NCBI RefSeq assembly: GCF_007197555.1
Contig: NZ_CP041614.1
Location: 4,766,001-4,830,000 of the forward strand
Length of the DNA: 64,000 bases
Direction of reading: 5' to 3'
Source of the DNA: Shewanella psychropiezotolerans
GTDB lineage: Bacteria > Pseudomonadota > Gammaproteobacteria > Enterobacterales > Shewanellaceae
The position numbers were made by a program, and so were the translations under genes. The notes under the pieces are model-generated. The model did no database searches, was not told where the DNA came from, and worked only from the letters and a program-made list of their open reading frames with translations. Positions within the stretch are counted from its first letter, which is position 1. Each line of letters opens with the position of its first letter. Below, piece after piece: positions 51,143-61,529 of this stretch.

Positions 51143-52291
51143 ATGGCTGCTAAATTTTATATCCCATCTGTCAATGTGTTAGGCAAAGATGCCGTCGACG
51201 ATGCCATAGGTGATATCAAGACCTTAGGTTTTCAACGCGCACTCATTGTTACCGATAAACCCTTAGTAGAGATTGGCTTAGTCGGTCAGGTCGCAGAGAA
51301 GTTAGGCGCCGCCGGTATCGTGACAACCATCTTCGATGGCGTACAACCAAACCCAACTTGCGGCAATGTCGAAGCGGGTCTTGAGCTACTCAGAAGTAAT
51401 GACTGTGACTTTGTCGTCTCTCTCGGTGGTGGCTCTCCACATGATTGTGCCAAAGGTATCGCCCTCGTTGCGACTAATGGTGGCAGCATCAAGGACTACG
51501 AAGGTCTGGATATGTCCGCCAAGCCACAACTTCCACTGGTTGCCATCAATACCACAGCTGGCACGGCGAGTGAGATGACACGTTTCTGTATCATCACAGA
51601 TGAGGCCCGTCATATTAAGATGGCAATCGTGGATAAACACACGACTCCTATCTTATCTGTCAATGACCCAGAGTTGATGCTGGCGAAACCTGCTGGACTC
51701 ACTGCGGCAACCGGTATGGATGCACTTACTCACGCCATCGAAGCCTATGTGTCTATTGCCGCAAACCCAATCACAGATGCCTGCGCCATCAAGGCAATAG
51801 AACTGATAAAGGCTAACCTGATCGAGGCGGTCGATAATGGTCAAAATATCGATGCCCGTGACCAGATGGCTTATGCCCAGTTCCTGGCTGGAATGGCATT
51901 CAATAACGCCAGTTTAGGTTATGTGCATGCCATGGCTCACCAGCTAGGCGGCTTCTACGATCTACCACACGGGGTTTGTAATGCCCTCTTGCTACCCCAT
52001 GTTCAACAGTACAATGCACAAGTTGCCGCGCCGCGCCTAAAAGACGTAGCTAAGGCAATGGGCGTAGATGTATCAGCCATGAGTGATGAGCAAGGTGCGA
52101 CAGCAGCAATTGAAGCCATTAAAACACTGGCTACAGCGGTTAAAATCCCAGAGAATTTGACTAAACTGGGTGTCAAAGCCAAAGATATCCCAACATTGGC
52201 TGATAACGCTCTGAAGGATGCATGTGGCTTTACCAACCCTAAGCAAGCAACACACGCAGAAATCTGCCAGATCTTCACCAATGCGCTCTAA
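51143..52291 (+). CDS. Iron-containing alcohol dehydrogenase (YiaY/AdhB type)
   Basis: A 382-residue cytosolic NAD-dependent enzyme that interconverts alcohols and aldehydes. [16 protein letters not shown] is the NAD-binding loop. The metal ligands are in [14 protein letters not shown] (Asp, His), [11 protein letters not shown] (His) and [15 protein letters not shown] (His). The whole protein closely follows the pattern of Zymomonas AdhB and E. coli YiaY. AAAGGTG lies upstream of the ATG. It is followed by a terminator and is monocistronic. Confidence 0.92.
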   Translation: MAAKFYIPSVNVLGKDAVDDAIGDIKTLGFQRALIVTDKPLVEIGLVGQVAEKLGAAGIVTTIFDGVQPNPTCGNVEAGLELLRSNDCDFVVSLGGGSPHDCAKGIALVATNGGSIKDYEGLDMSAKPQLPLVAINTTAGTASEMTRFCIITDEARHIKMAIVDKHTTPILSVNDPELMLAKPAGLTAATGMDALTHAIEAYVSIAANPITDACAIKAIELIKANLIEAVDNGQNIDARDQMAYAQFLAGMAFNNASLGYVHAMAHQLGGFYDLPHGVCNALLLPHVQQYNAQVAAPRLKDVAKAMGVDVSAMSDEQGATAAIEAIKTLATAVKIPENLTKLGVKAKDIPTLADNALKDACGFTNPKQATHAEICQIFTNAL

Positions 52292-52328
52292 TGCGAGAGT
52301 GATTGGCTCGTAAGCAGTCAGTCATTTA

Positions 52329-52358
52329 TAAGCCTATCTCCGGATGGGCTTTTTATTA
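52329..52358 (+). terminator. Intrinsic terminator of the alcohol dehydrogenase gene
   Basis: AAGCCTATC / GATGGGCTT stem (one G-T pair) and TTTTATT, about 40 bases past the stop. Confidence 0.85.
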
Positions 52359-52530
52359 CGAAAAACGGTCAGATACAAGATGACACGTATGATAAACATT
52401 CAGTGCCATTGTAAATAGGTGAGATTGATTATTCGAGATGGTAAATTTGTGACTTATCTCTAGCAAAGGCTTATACACTTGTTATAGAGTGGTGAAAGTT
52501 AGCTTTTTCCCTGCAAAGAATCAGCAAACT

Positions 52531-52567
52531 GCAAGGCCCGCTCACTTTTTAAGTGAGCGGGCCTTGC
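52531..52567. terminator. Strong hairpin before the antiporter 3' end
   Basis: A perfect 17-bp stem (GCAAGGCCCGCTCACTT and its complement) with a TTT loop; TTATTTTT follows on the plus side. It sits 36 bases past the antiporter stop on the minus strand and likely serves both directions. Confidence 0.8.
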
Positions 52568-52603
52568 TTATTTTTACGGGCTAATACACTGAAATAATAA
52601 GGT

Positions 52604-54654
52604 TCAGACTAGCTGATTCAGTTTCTTGCTCTCATGCATCTTGAGCTCTACCTCTTCGATAAGCTTCTCGGCATCGACTTCCGAGATCATGCCTTCATGG
52701 GTCAACTCCTGGATCTTTTTACGTTCTGTATTGAGCAATATCCTTAAGGCCAGATAGGACTCTACCCGCTCAACCAGATGGGGCGAGTCCTTACGAAAAT
52801 CATTTAAGGTTTTATCGGCAAATTGATTAACCAGGCTGACTTGCTGCAATACTTTTTCCAGCTGAACAGCCTCTAAAGACAAGCTAGGAGCGAGTTCAAG
52901 AATATAAGCACTCGCCTCATACAAGCCTCTGGCACTCTCGAAGGTAATGACATGCTGCTTGTAACTCGCGGCCCGTGCATAGCCTCCTATTATCGGCATT
53001 TTTGCACACTGATTCGCCCATTTAGGAATATGCCAATGTTTGGTAATGGACGGTCTGGGCCAAATCTGCGGCGTCCCATCTAGCGCCTTCTCTATTGCGC
53101 CGATTAAGATGTGGGTTGCATCTTGGCTAAGGAGACCCTTAGCAAATTGATTCCAATAAAATTGTCGCTCAGATTCCAGTAGTTTTCTTTGATACTCCAC
53201 CTGAGTATCTATGCTTTCTTCCTCCTTATAGGGCGTCGCTACGGTGATAATATTGCGATCGACCATCGACCAATTAACCGCCTTCAGATGTTCATCTTGT
53301 TTAAGGCTCTCCCTTACCTTGGCTATTTCATCGGAGATCTTATGCTGCACCTTAGCAAAGGTCTTCTGCTTGGCCTTCGGCAGCTTGTCCAGCCCAAGTT
53401 TTGCCATCACAAAACGCATACTCGAGCCGTTGACCACTATGGTGAGGACCACTATACCCGCGGTGAGAAACAGCACCTGATCCCGTAGCTGAATGTCTAA
53501 AGATTCATTCGTCGCCACGATTAAGGCTAATGCTAATGAAACAGCCCCCCGCAAGCCCCCCCATATCAAGACGATTGATTTCTCCTTGGTCAAACCTATG
53601 CCTATTCTGGCTAAGATCGGCATAAAACCGACGATCACCATGGTCCTGATGACCAGTATTCCGGCAAAGATCACCGCTAAGTATTGCCAATTAGCGAGAT
53701 CGGCGAGTCCGAGTCGAGTCGATATAACCAGACCCACTAAGATAAATATCAAGGTGTTAAATAGATAAGATAAGGTATGCCAGAAGTGATGCAGGTGCTC
53801 CATCACTTCGGGGAGAAACGCGTTCGACCAGGGCCTGCGTATATGAGTGCCAGTGTGACCACACTCACCACACCCGATGCGTGAAATACATGCTCAGACA
53901 GATAAAATACCAGATAGGGCAAGACCAGCGTCAGTGCGATCTCTATTAGGCTGTCATTAAATAAGGAGCCGATAAACATCAGGCTGATTGCCGCGACAAC
54001 GGCACCGATAAGCACACCTATACTAACGACCCGAGTAAATTCACCTATCACGTGCATGAAACTCAACTCGGCCTGTGCCTGAGTCGCTAGCCCCAAAAAT
54101 AAGGTAAACAAGACGATGGCGGTACCATCATTGAGTAATGACTCCCCTTCGATCAGCGTTTGCAGCCGGGCTCTTGAGCACATCTCTTTTAGCAAGGACA
54201 CCACAGCAACCGGATCCGTAGCGCTGACAATCGCACCAAACATCAAGGCTGTTCCCACCGACCAGTGCCAAGGTAGAACGCTGAGACTTAACAAGGCTGT
54301 GATCCCAGTGCAGAGCACCATTCCCGGGATCGCCAACAGGGCGATCTGGGAAAACATACGCTTAAACAGATGAACTTCTAACGAGAAAGCCGACTCGAAT
54401 ACCAGAGCCGGTAAAAAAATAAACATGATAAGGTTAGCGTCTAACTGACTAGCAAGCAGAAAGGATGATTTAAGTTCGTGCAGGAAGGGGCTATGAACTT
54501 CATAATCCAACACAGAGCCAATCAACATTCCTAAGACTAATAGGGCCACAGAGTATGGAATTGCCGTATTTTTCAATAGCCTGCGTAACAAGATCCCTAA
54601 TATTATCGCTACCACAAAAAATACTAACAGCTGTAAGGTCATTTGCATGTGCAT
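52604..54654 (-). pseudogene. CPA1 family Na+/H+ antiporter with cytoplasmic tail, interrupted by a one-base loss
   Basis: Frames 54663-53803 and 53806-52604 join as GRTRFSPEVMEHLHHFWHTL when one G is restored to the run at 53810-53813, giving 683 residues from ATG 54654 (AGGTG six bases upstream; ATG 54660 and 54648 are alternatives). The membrane part has about 12 helices. VSATDPVAVVSLLKE carries the ion-binding Asp, IEGESLLNDGTAIVLF is typical of NhaP/NHE members, and IWGGLRGAVSLALAL follows. The last 250 residues form a hydrophilic helical tail (DEIAKVRESLKQDEHL, EVDAEKLIEEVELK), as in other bacterial NHE-like proteins. Exchanges Na+ or K+ for protons. Confidence 0.87.
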
Positions 54655-54738
54655 ACGCATCACCTAGGCATTAGTACCGTCTATTAAAAGTAGCTCTAAA
54701 TCATCAATTAATCACCCTAACCGCATATGCGGGCCCAC

Positions 54739-54770
54739 AAAAAAAGGCTCAGGATTTGAGTCCCGAGCCT
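54739..54770 (-). terminator. Intrinsic terminator of the RND operon
   Basis: AGGCTCGGGA / TCCTGAGCCT stem (one mismatch) on the minus strand followed by seven T, 38 bases after the permease stop. Confidence 0.85.
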
Positions 54771-54808
54771 GTTGGCTTATCTTGTTGCCGTTTAAACTTA
54801 GACTTAGC

Positions 54809-57800
54809 CTATTCGGCCTTAGCCTTAGCTTTAAACTTCTCCCGCATCGTTTGCATCATCACATAAAAGACAGGAACTAATAGGGTTCCTACGATAGTGG
54901 CCGCTAACATACCGCCAAATACCGAATAACCCAAGGCGCGTCGACTTCCCGCACCAGCACCTGTGGCGATAATCAGAGGTAAGACCCCGAGCAAGAAGGA
55001 GAAAGCGGTCATCAATACCGCACGGAATCTCAATTTTGCAGCCGTCTCACCTGCCTCGAGAATACTCTTGCCCTCTTCACGCAGCTGCTTAGCAAACTCC
55101 ACGATCAAGATGGCATTCTTACACGCCAGCCCAATCAAGAGCACCAGACCTATCTGTGCATAAAGGTTCAAGTCTGAGCCCATCAACCAGATATTGAGGA
55201 AGGCCCCCAATATCGCAATTGGCACGGCCAGAATAACCGCGAAAGGTATAGTCCAGCTCTCATACTGAGCCACTAAGAACAGATAGGTAAACACCAACGC
55301 CAGGGCAAAAATCAAGGGCGCTAAGTTACCCGCCTTGATCTCTTGGTAAGTCTGACCTGTCCATTCGAAGGTATAACCCGTAGGCAGAGTCTCATTAGCC
55401 GCACGCTCCATGGCGGTAATGGCGTCACCCGAGCTGAAACCTGCTGCGGGGAAACCATTGATGGTGGTCGAGCTAAACATGTTATATGAGGTCATCACAT
55501 CAGGACCCAATATCGGAGTCACTGTCACCAGTGTACTCAGAGGGATCATCTCCCCGGTGTTAGAGCGGACATAGAAACGCGAGATATCTTGATCAGAATT
55601 ACGAAATTCTCCTTCGGCCTGCAAGATCACCCTAAATACCTTGCCGTAACGGTTGAAATCGTTGACGTACATGGAACCCAGCATGGTCTGCATGGTTGAG
55701 AAAATTTCGTTAAGGGAGATACCTAACGCCTTGGCCTTGTCTCTGTCTACATCCACATACATCTGCGGCACATCGGCACGGAAATTACTGAATGACATGG
55801 CGATTTCAGGCTGTTCATTGGCTTTCATGATCAAGGCTCGCATCACAGAAGCTAGCTCCTGAGGCGTTCGTCCCTGAGTATCCTGCAACACAAATTCGAA
55901 ACCACCGACACTACCCACACCAGGAATTGGTGGCAATGAGAATGCCATGGCTTTCACCGAAGGATTAGCCGCATACTTGGCCTGCAACTTGGTCACTATC
56001 GCCGCTTCCACCATGTCGGGAGTATCTCGCTCCTCCCAGCTGGAAAGTGTCACGATCATCAAACCACCATTGGAGGCAACCGAACCGGATAGGATACTAA
56101 AACCACTGGCATGGATCACATTCTCGACCCCAGGCTCGGCTAATGTTAATTCAACAAGGTCTCTCATCACCTCTTCGGTACGGTTAAGTGACGCACCATC
56201 CGGTAGCTGAATATCCACCATGAAGGCCTTCTTATCTTCCATTGGCACGAAACCTGAAGGCAAGATATTAGCTACGCCTCCCGTTACGGCGAGCAGGCCT
56301 ACATACACAACTAAGACTAAGGAAAGCTTACGAGTCAGGGATGAAACCAACTTCATGTACTTGCCAGTCACACGCTCAAAATGTTTATTGAAGGTGGCAT
56401 GAAAGCCTTTAGTATGCTTCTTTGGCCGTCTAAGAAGGGAAGCACACAGAGCCGGGCTTAATGTCAGGGCATTGATCGATGAAATAAGTACCGAGATACA
56501 TATAGTCACAGAGAACTGGGCGTACATCTGACCCGTGATCCCAGGCATCACAGCCGTAGGGGCAAACACCGCCAGTAATACTAAGGTGGTCGCAATAATA
56601 GGCCCTGTGACCTCTTTCATCGCTTTAGATGTCGCTTCTTTCGGTGACAATCCCTCATCTTCCATCAAGCGAGTGACGTTCTCCACCACCACAATCGCAT
56701 CATCGACCACAATACCGATAGCCAAGATCAGGGCGAACAGAGATACCGTATTGATGCTCATGCCAAAAACCAGCAAGAAGGCAAATGTGCCGATAAGAGA
56801 CACTGGGATCGCGATAGCAGGTACCAGAGTCGAGCGTACATCCTGCAGAAAGATAAACACCACTAAGACCACGAGTGCAATGGAGATAAACAGCGTTTGC
56901 ACTACCTCCTTGATCGAAGTTTCGACAAACTCTGTGGTGTCATAGAGAACTTCATATTCCAGGTCTCTAGGAAACTGCTTCGACAATTTGTCCATCTCGG
57001 CCTTAATTGCCGCACCAACCTCTAATGCATTCGCATCGGGTGATTGATAGACGGCAATGATGGCAGAAGGTTTATTGTTCAGTCGGCCTTGGGCATCATA
57101 AGTCTGAGAACCAAGCTCAACACGAGCTACATCACCGACGATAACTTTAGATCCATCATTGTTGGCGCGGATCATCACCTCACGAAATTCTTGGGGATCC
57201 TTCAAACGTCCCTTGGTTTGCAATGTGTATTGGAACTGCTGCTCCGGATCCACTGGGGCGGCGCCGATACGACCCGCCGCTACCTGAATGTTTTGCTCCT
57301 GTAGTGAGGCTATGACGTCCGATGCCGTTACCCCAAGACTGGCCATCTTATCCGGGTTCAGCCAGATACGAATGGCGTAGTCCAGCGCTCCGATCACCTG
57401 AACTTTAGACACACCATTTTGACGCGCTAAAGAGTCGGTAATATTGAGTCCGGCATAGTTGGTGATAAACAGAGAATCGAACGTCTCATTGGGGGACACC
57501 AGATTCACCACCATCAAGATATTCGGGCTCTGTTTCTCAACCTTTACGCCCTGGCGCTGAACCTCAGCAGGTAGCCTAGGCATGGCCTGCTGCACTCGGT
57601 TCTGTACTTTCACCTGAGCCATGTCGGCATCGGTACCCACATCGAATGTCACACTCAAGGAGTAGCTACCATCGTTGGCGCTCTTAGACTCCATATAGAG
57701 CATGTCTTCGACGCCGTTCACTTCCGCTTCCAATGGCTGAGCTATGGTGTCTCTGACGATATTGGCGCTAGCACCGGAATAACTGGTCGACACATTAATC

Positions 57801-57928
57801 TGAGGTGGTGCTATCTCAGGAAATTCTGACACAGACAAGATCGGAATAGAGATCAGGCCAACAAGTGTCAGTACCGTCGAAATGACGAAGGCAAACTTTG
57901 GTCTGTTGATAAAAAATTCACTAATCAT
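54809..57928 (-). CDS. RND multidrug efflux permease, HAE-1 family
   Basis: A 1039-residue inner-membrane pump of the AcrB/MexB/VexB type that expels hydrophobic compounds using protons. The N-terminus [18 protein letters not shown] starts TM1; two large periplasmic loops hold the porter domains ([22 protein letters not shown]). TM4 carries the proton-relay pair in [16 protein letters not shown]. The second half repeats the layout, with [22 protein letters not shown] near TM10. It is co-transcribed with the adaptor gene upstream; no outer-membrane channel gene lies nearby, so it probably uses a TolC encoded elsewhere. Its 5' end has been copied twice upstream. Confidence 0.95.
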   Translation of the reverse strand: MISEFFINRPKFAFVISTVLTLVGLISIPILSVSEFPEIAPPQINVSTSYSGASANIVRDTIAQPLEAEVNGVEDMLYMESKSANDGSYSLSVTFDVGTDADMAQVKVQNRVQQAMPRLPAEVQRQGVKVEKQSPNILMVVNLVSPNETFDSLFITNYAGLNITDSLARQNGVSKVQVIGALDYAIRIWLNPDKMASLGVTASDVIASLQEQNIQVAAGRIGAAPVDPEQQFQYTLQTKGRLKDPQEFREVMIRANNDGSKVIVGDVARVELGSQTYDAQGRLNNKPSAIIAVYQSPDANALEVGAAIKAEMDKLSKQFPRDLEYEVLYDTTEFVETSIKEVVQTLFISIALVVLVVFIFLQDVRSTLVPAIAIPVSLIGTFAFLLVFGMSINTVSLFALILAIGIVVDDAIVVVENVTRLMEDEGLSPKEATSKAMKEVTGPIIATTLVLLAVFAPTAVMPGITGQMYAQFSVTICISVLISSINALTLSPALCASLLRRPKKHTKGFHATFNKHFERVTGKYMKLVSSLTRKLSLVLVVYVGLLAVTGGVANILPSGFVPMEDKKAFMVDIQLPDGASLNRTEEVMRDLVELTLAEPGVENVIHASGFSILSGSVASNGGLMIVTLSSWEERDTPDMVEAAIVTKLQAKYAANPSVKAMAFSLPPIPGVGSVGGFEFVLQDTQGRTPQELASVMRALIMKANEQPEIAMSFSNFRADVPQMYVDVDRDKAKALGISLNEIFSTMQTMLGSMYVNDFNRYGKVFRVILQAEGEFRNSDQDISRFYVRSNTGEMIPLSTLVTVTPILGPDVMTSYNMFSSTTINGFPAAGFSSGDAITAMERAANETLPTGYTFEWTGQTYQEIKAGNLAPLIFALALVFTYLFLVAQYESWTIPFAVILAVPIAILGAFLNIWLMGSDLNLYAQIGLVLLIGLACKNAILIVEFAKQLREEGKSILEAGETAAKLRFRAVLMTAFSFLLGVLPLIIATGAGAGSRRALGYSVFGGMLAATIVGTLLVPVFYVMMQTMREKFKAKAKAE

Positions 57929-58094
57929 GACATCCCCCTGCCATCTTCAAGGCAAACATTTGATGTGGGCAAAGGCAAACTTAGGGCCAAGCCAATAAAA
58001 AATTCACTAATCATGACATTTCCCTGTTAGCCAGTGACAAAGGCAAACTTAGGCTAATTTTAGAGCCACCAATAAAAAATTCACTCATATACAT
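57887..58094 (-). repeat. Three tandem copies of the RND permease start region, two forming short leader ORFs
   Basis: The permease start block (RBS, ATGATTAGTGAATTTTTTAT, then AAGTTTGCCTT) occurs at ATG 57928 (real gene), ATG 58014 and ATG 58088. The upstream copies open 29-codon (58014-57925) and 25-codon (58088-58011) ORFs, MISEFFIGLALSLPLPTSNV.. and MSEFFIGGSKISLSLPLS... Each ends in ATGTCATGA, so its stop overlaps the next start codon. Each has its own purine-rich site (AGGGAA, AGGGGGA, AGGACTAA). Confidence 0.85.
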
Positions 58095-58105
58095 TTAGTC
58101 CTACT

Positions 58106-59284
58106 TTACTTAGCATCGCTGGCAGTGGGTGTAGCTTGAGTATCTTGAAATGGCACGATTTCTTGTTCGACAGCATTCACCTTGATACCCGGACGGATCT
58201 TCTGTAAGCCATCGACTACGATACGCTCGCCATCTTCAAGACCGCTAAGCACACGCCAGTCGATACCGAAACGCTCACCAAGCTCGACGATGCGCTTTTC
58301 TACTTCATCTTGATCATTGAGCACCATGACGAAACGTCCCTGCTGATCTTCCTGTACTGCGGCTTGAGGAATGAGTAAGGCTTTCTCTTTGATGGGGGAT
58401 TCGATTATCAGAGTCACAAACAGGCCTGGCAGCATTAACTTAACATCGTTCTTGAAAGTTGCTCTGATGGGTAAGGTTCCCGTCGCTGCATCGACTTTAT
58501 TACTGATGAAATCGATATAACCCGTCTCGTTAAACATGCTGCCATTAGGCAGACGCAGGCTTATCACGATATCTGAGATCTTCACCTCATGTTTTGCCGC
58601 CTGTGAGAAATTCTGCCGTGCAGAGATAAGCGTCTTCTCTGCAACCTGAAAGTTAACCCACATAGGTTGCAGCTGAACCAGGTTCGCCATCTCTGAATTT
58701 GGCGTAATTATGTCTCCGGTACTGACCTTAGCATTACTGATACGACCGGAAATAGGTGCGTAGACCTTGGTGTAACTAAGTTGTAACTCGGCCCCTTGCA
58801 CGGCGGCTTCGGCTTGTACCACACCTGCTGCAGTGGTGAGCTTACGTGAAGTTAACTCATCCATATCTTGAGCACTGATCATTCCATCGGGAAGCAGTCT
58901 TCTGCCACGTTCCCAATTCATTACCGCCACATCTCTCGATGCTAGTGCCTGCTTAAGCACCGCTTTTTGCTGAGCTAACTCGGAAATATAATTGGCAGGG
59001 TCGATCTCAAATAACAGATCGCCGGCACTAACGTCATCCCCCTCAATAAACGCACGCTTGAGTAATTGACCCTGGATTTGAGACTTGATGGTGACATCTT
59101 CAGATGCCCTGGTACGTCCTACTATCTCAGACTTTGACTGAATTTCTTTGGTATTAGCCGTATTGACTATCACACTGGGAAGCATTGGGGCTTGAGGCGC
59201 CGGAGCCTCTCCACAAGCCGTGAGTTGCACTGTGGCGATGAAAAGAGCGCACCACTTAAAAATTGAAACGGTTCTGGCCAGCAT
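58106..59284 (-). CDS. RND efflux periplasmic adaptor (membrane fusion protein), lipoprotein
   Basis: A 392-residue protein with a lipoprotein signal (CALFIATVQLTACGEAP, lipobox LTAC). It has the hairpin and lipoyl halves (TIKSQIQGQLLKRAFIEGDDVSAGDLLFEIDP and VYAPISGRISNAKVSTGDIITPN), a beta-barrel domain and the membrane-proximal tail with VLSGLEDGERIVVDGLQKIRPG. It links the permease to an outer-membrane channel across the periplasm. First gene of the two-gene pump operon; the space before the permease is filled by the leader ORFs. Confidence 0.94.
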   Translation of the reverse strand: MLARTVSIFKWCALFIATVQLTACGEAPAPQAPMLPSVIVNTANTKEIQSKSEIVGRTRASEDVTIKSQIQGQLLKRAFIEGDDVSAGDLLFEIDPANYISELAQQKAVLKQALASRDVAVMNWERGRRLLPDGMISAQDMDELTSRKLTTAAGVVQAEAAVQGAELQLSYTKVYAPISGRISNAKVSTGDIITPNSEMANLVQLQPMWVNFQVAEKTLISARQNFSQAAKHEVKISDIVISLRLPNGSMFNETGYIDFISNKVDAATGTLPIRATFKNDVKLMLPGLFVTLIIESPIKEKALLIPQAAVQEDQQGRFVMVLNDQDEVEKRIVELGERFGIDWRVLSGLEDGERIVVDGLQKIRPGIKVNAVEQEIVPFQDTQATPTASDAK

Positions 59285-59449
59285 TTAAGCCTCCGGTAAA
59301 GTATAGAAATTTAATTTTTATCGAGAAATTATAAGCAGATAAATGCGGCATTAATAGCTATTTACAATTTTATTTCATTTGCATCACATTTCATTCATCA
59401 CTAAGTGTTCACTCACTGCCTCCTTTGCAAATTGAACAACATATAGCAA

Positions 59450-59476
59450 TACATATGTATCCAAAGATTTTGGATA
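59450..59476. promoter_or_regulatory. Overlapping palindromes upstream of the RND operon, possible repressor operator
   Basis: ATACATATGTAT (59450-59461) runs into TATCCAAA-GAT-TTTGGATA (59458-59476), about 170 bases upstream of the adaptor start. TetR/MarR-type regulators of such pumps bind palindromes of this size. No regulator gene adjoins, so this is only a candidate. The rest of 59285-59845 shows no gene. Confidence 0.45.
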
Positions 59477-59783
59477 TATAGTCTGTGAATCAAGCAAATG
59501 ATTTACTGATTATCATCTTTAAACATGAGATACAGAAGTTAGTTAGTATCACCTTTACTGATAGGTATTCATTCTTGGAGTAAAGGACCCGACAACACAC
59601 AGCCCAATAGTCAATTAGCTGTTGCTTTATTAACCGAAGACGAAACAAGAGTGATAAATAGTTAAAAAGTGAGATCTAGCACAAGGTTATCTGGGTTTGA
59701 GTCATGCTAAAAAAGAGTTATAGCAAGTTCACTATTCTCGTTAGGAAGAGACAGTAAACTTATATGAATAAAGACGAATAAAG

Positions 59784-59813
59784 TTGACCGATCAGAAAAG
59801 CAATGTCTATGAT
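59784..59813 (+). promoter_or_regulatory. Predicted sigma-70 promoter of the 120-aa protein gene
   Basis: TTGACC, 18-base spacer, TATGAT, ending 32 bases before the ATG. Confidence 0.6.
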
Positions 59814-59845
59814 GGCATTAGTACTCGCAAACAAGTAGGTAATAT

Positions 59846-60208
59846 ATGACAGCAATCTCACATGTATACAACTATACCGTTCGATGCCCACACGTTAAAG
59901 ATCCTGCACACCCAACAACATGGCAAAATCATGTTGAATTTAATCAATCTTGCGAAATTGGATTAAGCCGAATCACAAAATGGCACGACCGCTCAGGTAA
60001 CCGTATCTTCGAACTGGATGGATTCGTCGTTAGAGAGGCTGAGGCCGAGAGTGCTTATTTCTCGATGCAAAACAAACGAATTAAAGACGATGGTCATGTG
60101 CTGGTGACCTTTAAGATCTTCATGGATGAGTCGACTAAAGATACATCGGTACAAGAGATCATGCAGCACTTGATAGCAGATCTTGATGAAAAACTAGCTA
60201 AGCTCTAG
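59846..60208 (+). CDS. Conserved-looking protein of unknown function (120 aa)
   Basis: MTAISHVYNYTVRCPHVKDP opens a soluble protein without signal or TM segment. It mixes beta-rich segments (NRIFELDGFVVREAEAES, DGHVLVTFKIFMDES) with an amphipathic C-terminal helix (VQEIMQHLIADLDEKLAKL). The His/Cys cluster near the N-terminus (RCPHVKDPAHPTTWQNH) could bind metal. A good promoter lies in front. I do not recognise the family. Confidence 0.75.
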   Translation: MTAISHVYNYTVRCPHVKDPAHPTTWQNHVEFNQSCEIGLSRITKWHDRSGNRIFELDGFVVREAEAESAYFSMQNKRIKDDGHVLVTFKIFMDESTKDTSVQEIMQHLIADLDEKLAKL

Positions 60209-60430
60209 TCTGCCAATTGGTATAGAAGCTGTGGGCTAAAACTCCAAATGCTTAATTTAAACTGCCTCTTTTATGAGGCAGTGCACATTTTAAGACTTAA
60301 TAACCAAGCATTTTCCAAACTCCCGATAAAATACCTGCGCCCCCTAGTCCATAACAAGAAGCTTGTTTCTCTTTCGGCCACGGCCTTAAACCGCTAAAAT
60401 AGCCCGGACATCTAACCTTGAGTATTCAAA

Positions 60431-60649
60431 ATGAAATTATCCCTGATGGTTCTAGTGCTTTTTATCGGACTGACTGGCTGCGCTGACCTACAAGATGCAG
60501 GACGCACTATCGGCCAAACCACCAAGGAAGTCACTACTGAGATAGGTCATGCAACGAGAGATGCAACTAAGGCCATAGGCCACGCCTCTCGTGATGCGGT
60601 CAAATCGGTTAAAGCAGACTTAAGCGATGAAGATGAGAAAAAGAACTAA
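60431..60649 (+). CDS. Small lipoprotein with 11-residue helical repeats
   Basis: A 72-residue protein. The lipoprotein signal MKLSLMVLVLFIGLTGCADL (lipobox LTGC) leaves about 56 residues. The body repeats an amphipathic unit: TIGQTTKEVTT, EIGHATRDATK, AIGHASRDAVK, ending in an acidic-basic tail (DLSDEDEKKN). The 11-residue period resembles LEA-like or Lpp/entericidin-type envelope helices. Stress or envelope stabilisation is possible; no family is assigned. Confidence 0.72.
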   Translation: MKLSLMVLVLFIGLTGCADLQDAGRTIGQTTKEVTTEIGHATRDATKAIGHASRDAVKSVKADLSDEDEKKN

Positions 60650-60717
60650 GTATATCGAATCGAGGCCTAACCCCTCTGTTTACATACCCAGACTAAAACC
60701 GCAGCCAAAATAGAAAA

Positions 60718-61524
60718 ATGAACACATTGAAACTCACCTCCTGCATGGCCCCTAATGCCGATGATTTTGTAAAATCTTTGGCCGAATACCTGACTAATAG
60801 ATTAAATATCCACATAGAAGCTTGTCTGGATATCCCCTGGCAAGAGCGGGAGCTCGGCTTCGATGCCGGCGATATCGAAATATGTTGGATCTGCGGCCTT
60901 CCCTATATCTGGAAGGTAGACAAACCTGCTCCCCAAGTTGAATTGCTGGCGACACCAGTATTAAAGGGCAGGCGTTACCGCAATAGGGCCGTCTACTATT
61001 CTGATGTGGTGGTGCACAAAGACAGTCCAATACGCAAGTTTGCCGATCTCGAAGGCATGCGTTGGTCCTATAATGAACCACAGTCCCACTCTGGCACTTA
61101 TGTCGTGCGTGACCATCTGGCTAAGATGGGTAAGGATTGTCGATATTTTGGCAAGATTGTCGAATCAGGTGCCCACCAGAACTCGATACAGATGATCTTA
61201 GACAATCGGATCGACGCTTCGGCTATCGATAGCTGGGTACTGGAATTAGAGATGATAAAACGCCCAGAACTCGCTTCAAAGCTGCGCGTAATAGACACCC
61301 TTGGCCCCAGCAGTTTCCCGCCCTGGATGATATCTAGGCTTGTCCCGGTTGAATTACGTCGACGCATTAAACATCTCTTAGTGGAGATGCACCAAGATCC
61401 TATCGGCCGAAGTATATTGGACAAGGTTGAGATCTCACATTTCTCCGCGACCGAGGACAGAGACTATGATCCTATTCGGAAAATGGCTCAGAGCGCCGAA
61501 AAAATAGAGTGGGCCGAAATTTAA
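60718..61524 (+). CDS. PhnD-like phosphate/phosphonate-binding domain protein without signal peptide
   Basis: A 268-residue, periplasmic-binding-protein fold (type 2) of the PhnD superfamily. MNTLKLTSCMAPNADDFVKSLAEYL begins the first lobe directly. Then DAGDIEICWICGLPYIWKV, YYSDVVVHKDSPIRKFADLEGMRW and the ligand-loop phrase NEPQSHSGTYVVRDHLAKMG follow, plus ASAIDSWVLELE in the second lobe. PhnD proteins normally have a signal peptide and adjacent ABC permease and ATPase genes. Both are missing here, so it may be a cytoplasmic ligand sensor. GST..H/SGT contacts are kept. Confidence 0.8.
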   Translation: MNTLKLTSCMAPNADDFVKSLAEYLTNRLNIHIEACLDIPWQERELGFDAGDIEICWICGLPYIWKVDKPAPQVELLATPVLKGRRYRNRAVYYSDVVVHKDSPIRKFADLEGMRWSYNEPQSHSGTYVVRDHLAKMGKDCRYFGKIVESGAHQNSIQMILDNRIDASAIDSWVLELEMIKRPELASKLRVIDTLGPSSFPPWMISRLVPVELRRRIKHLLVEMHQDPIGRSILDKVEISHFSATEDRDYDPIRKMAQSAEKIEWAEI

Positions 61525-61529
61525 GCCAA

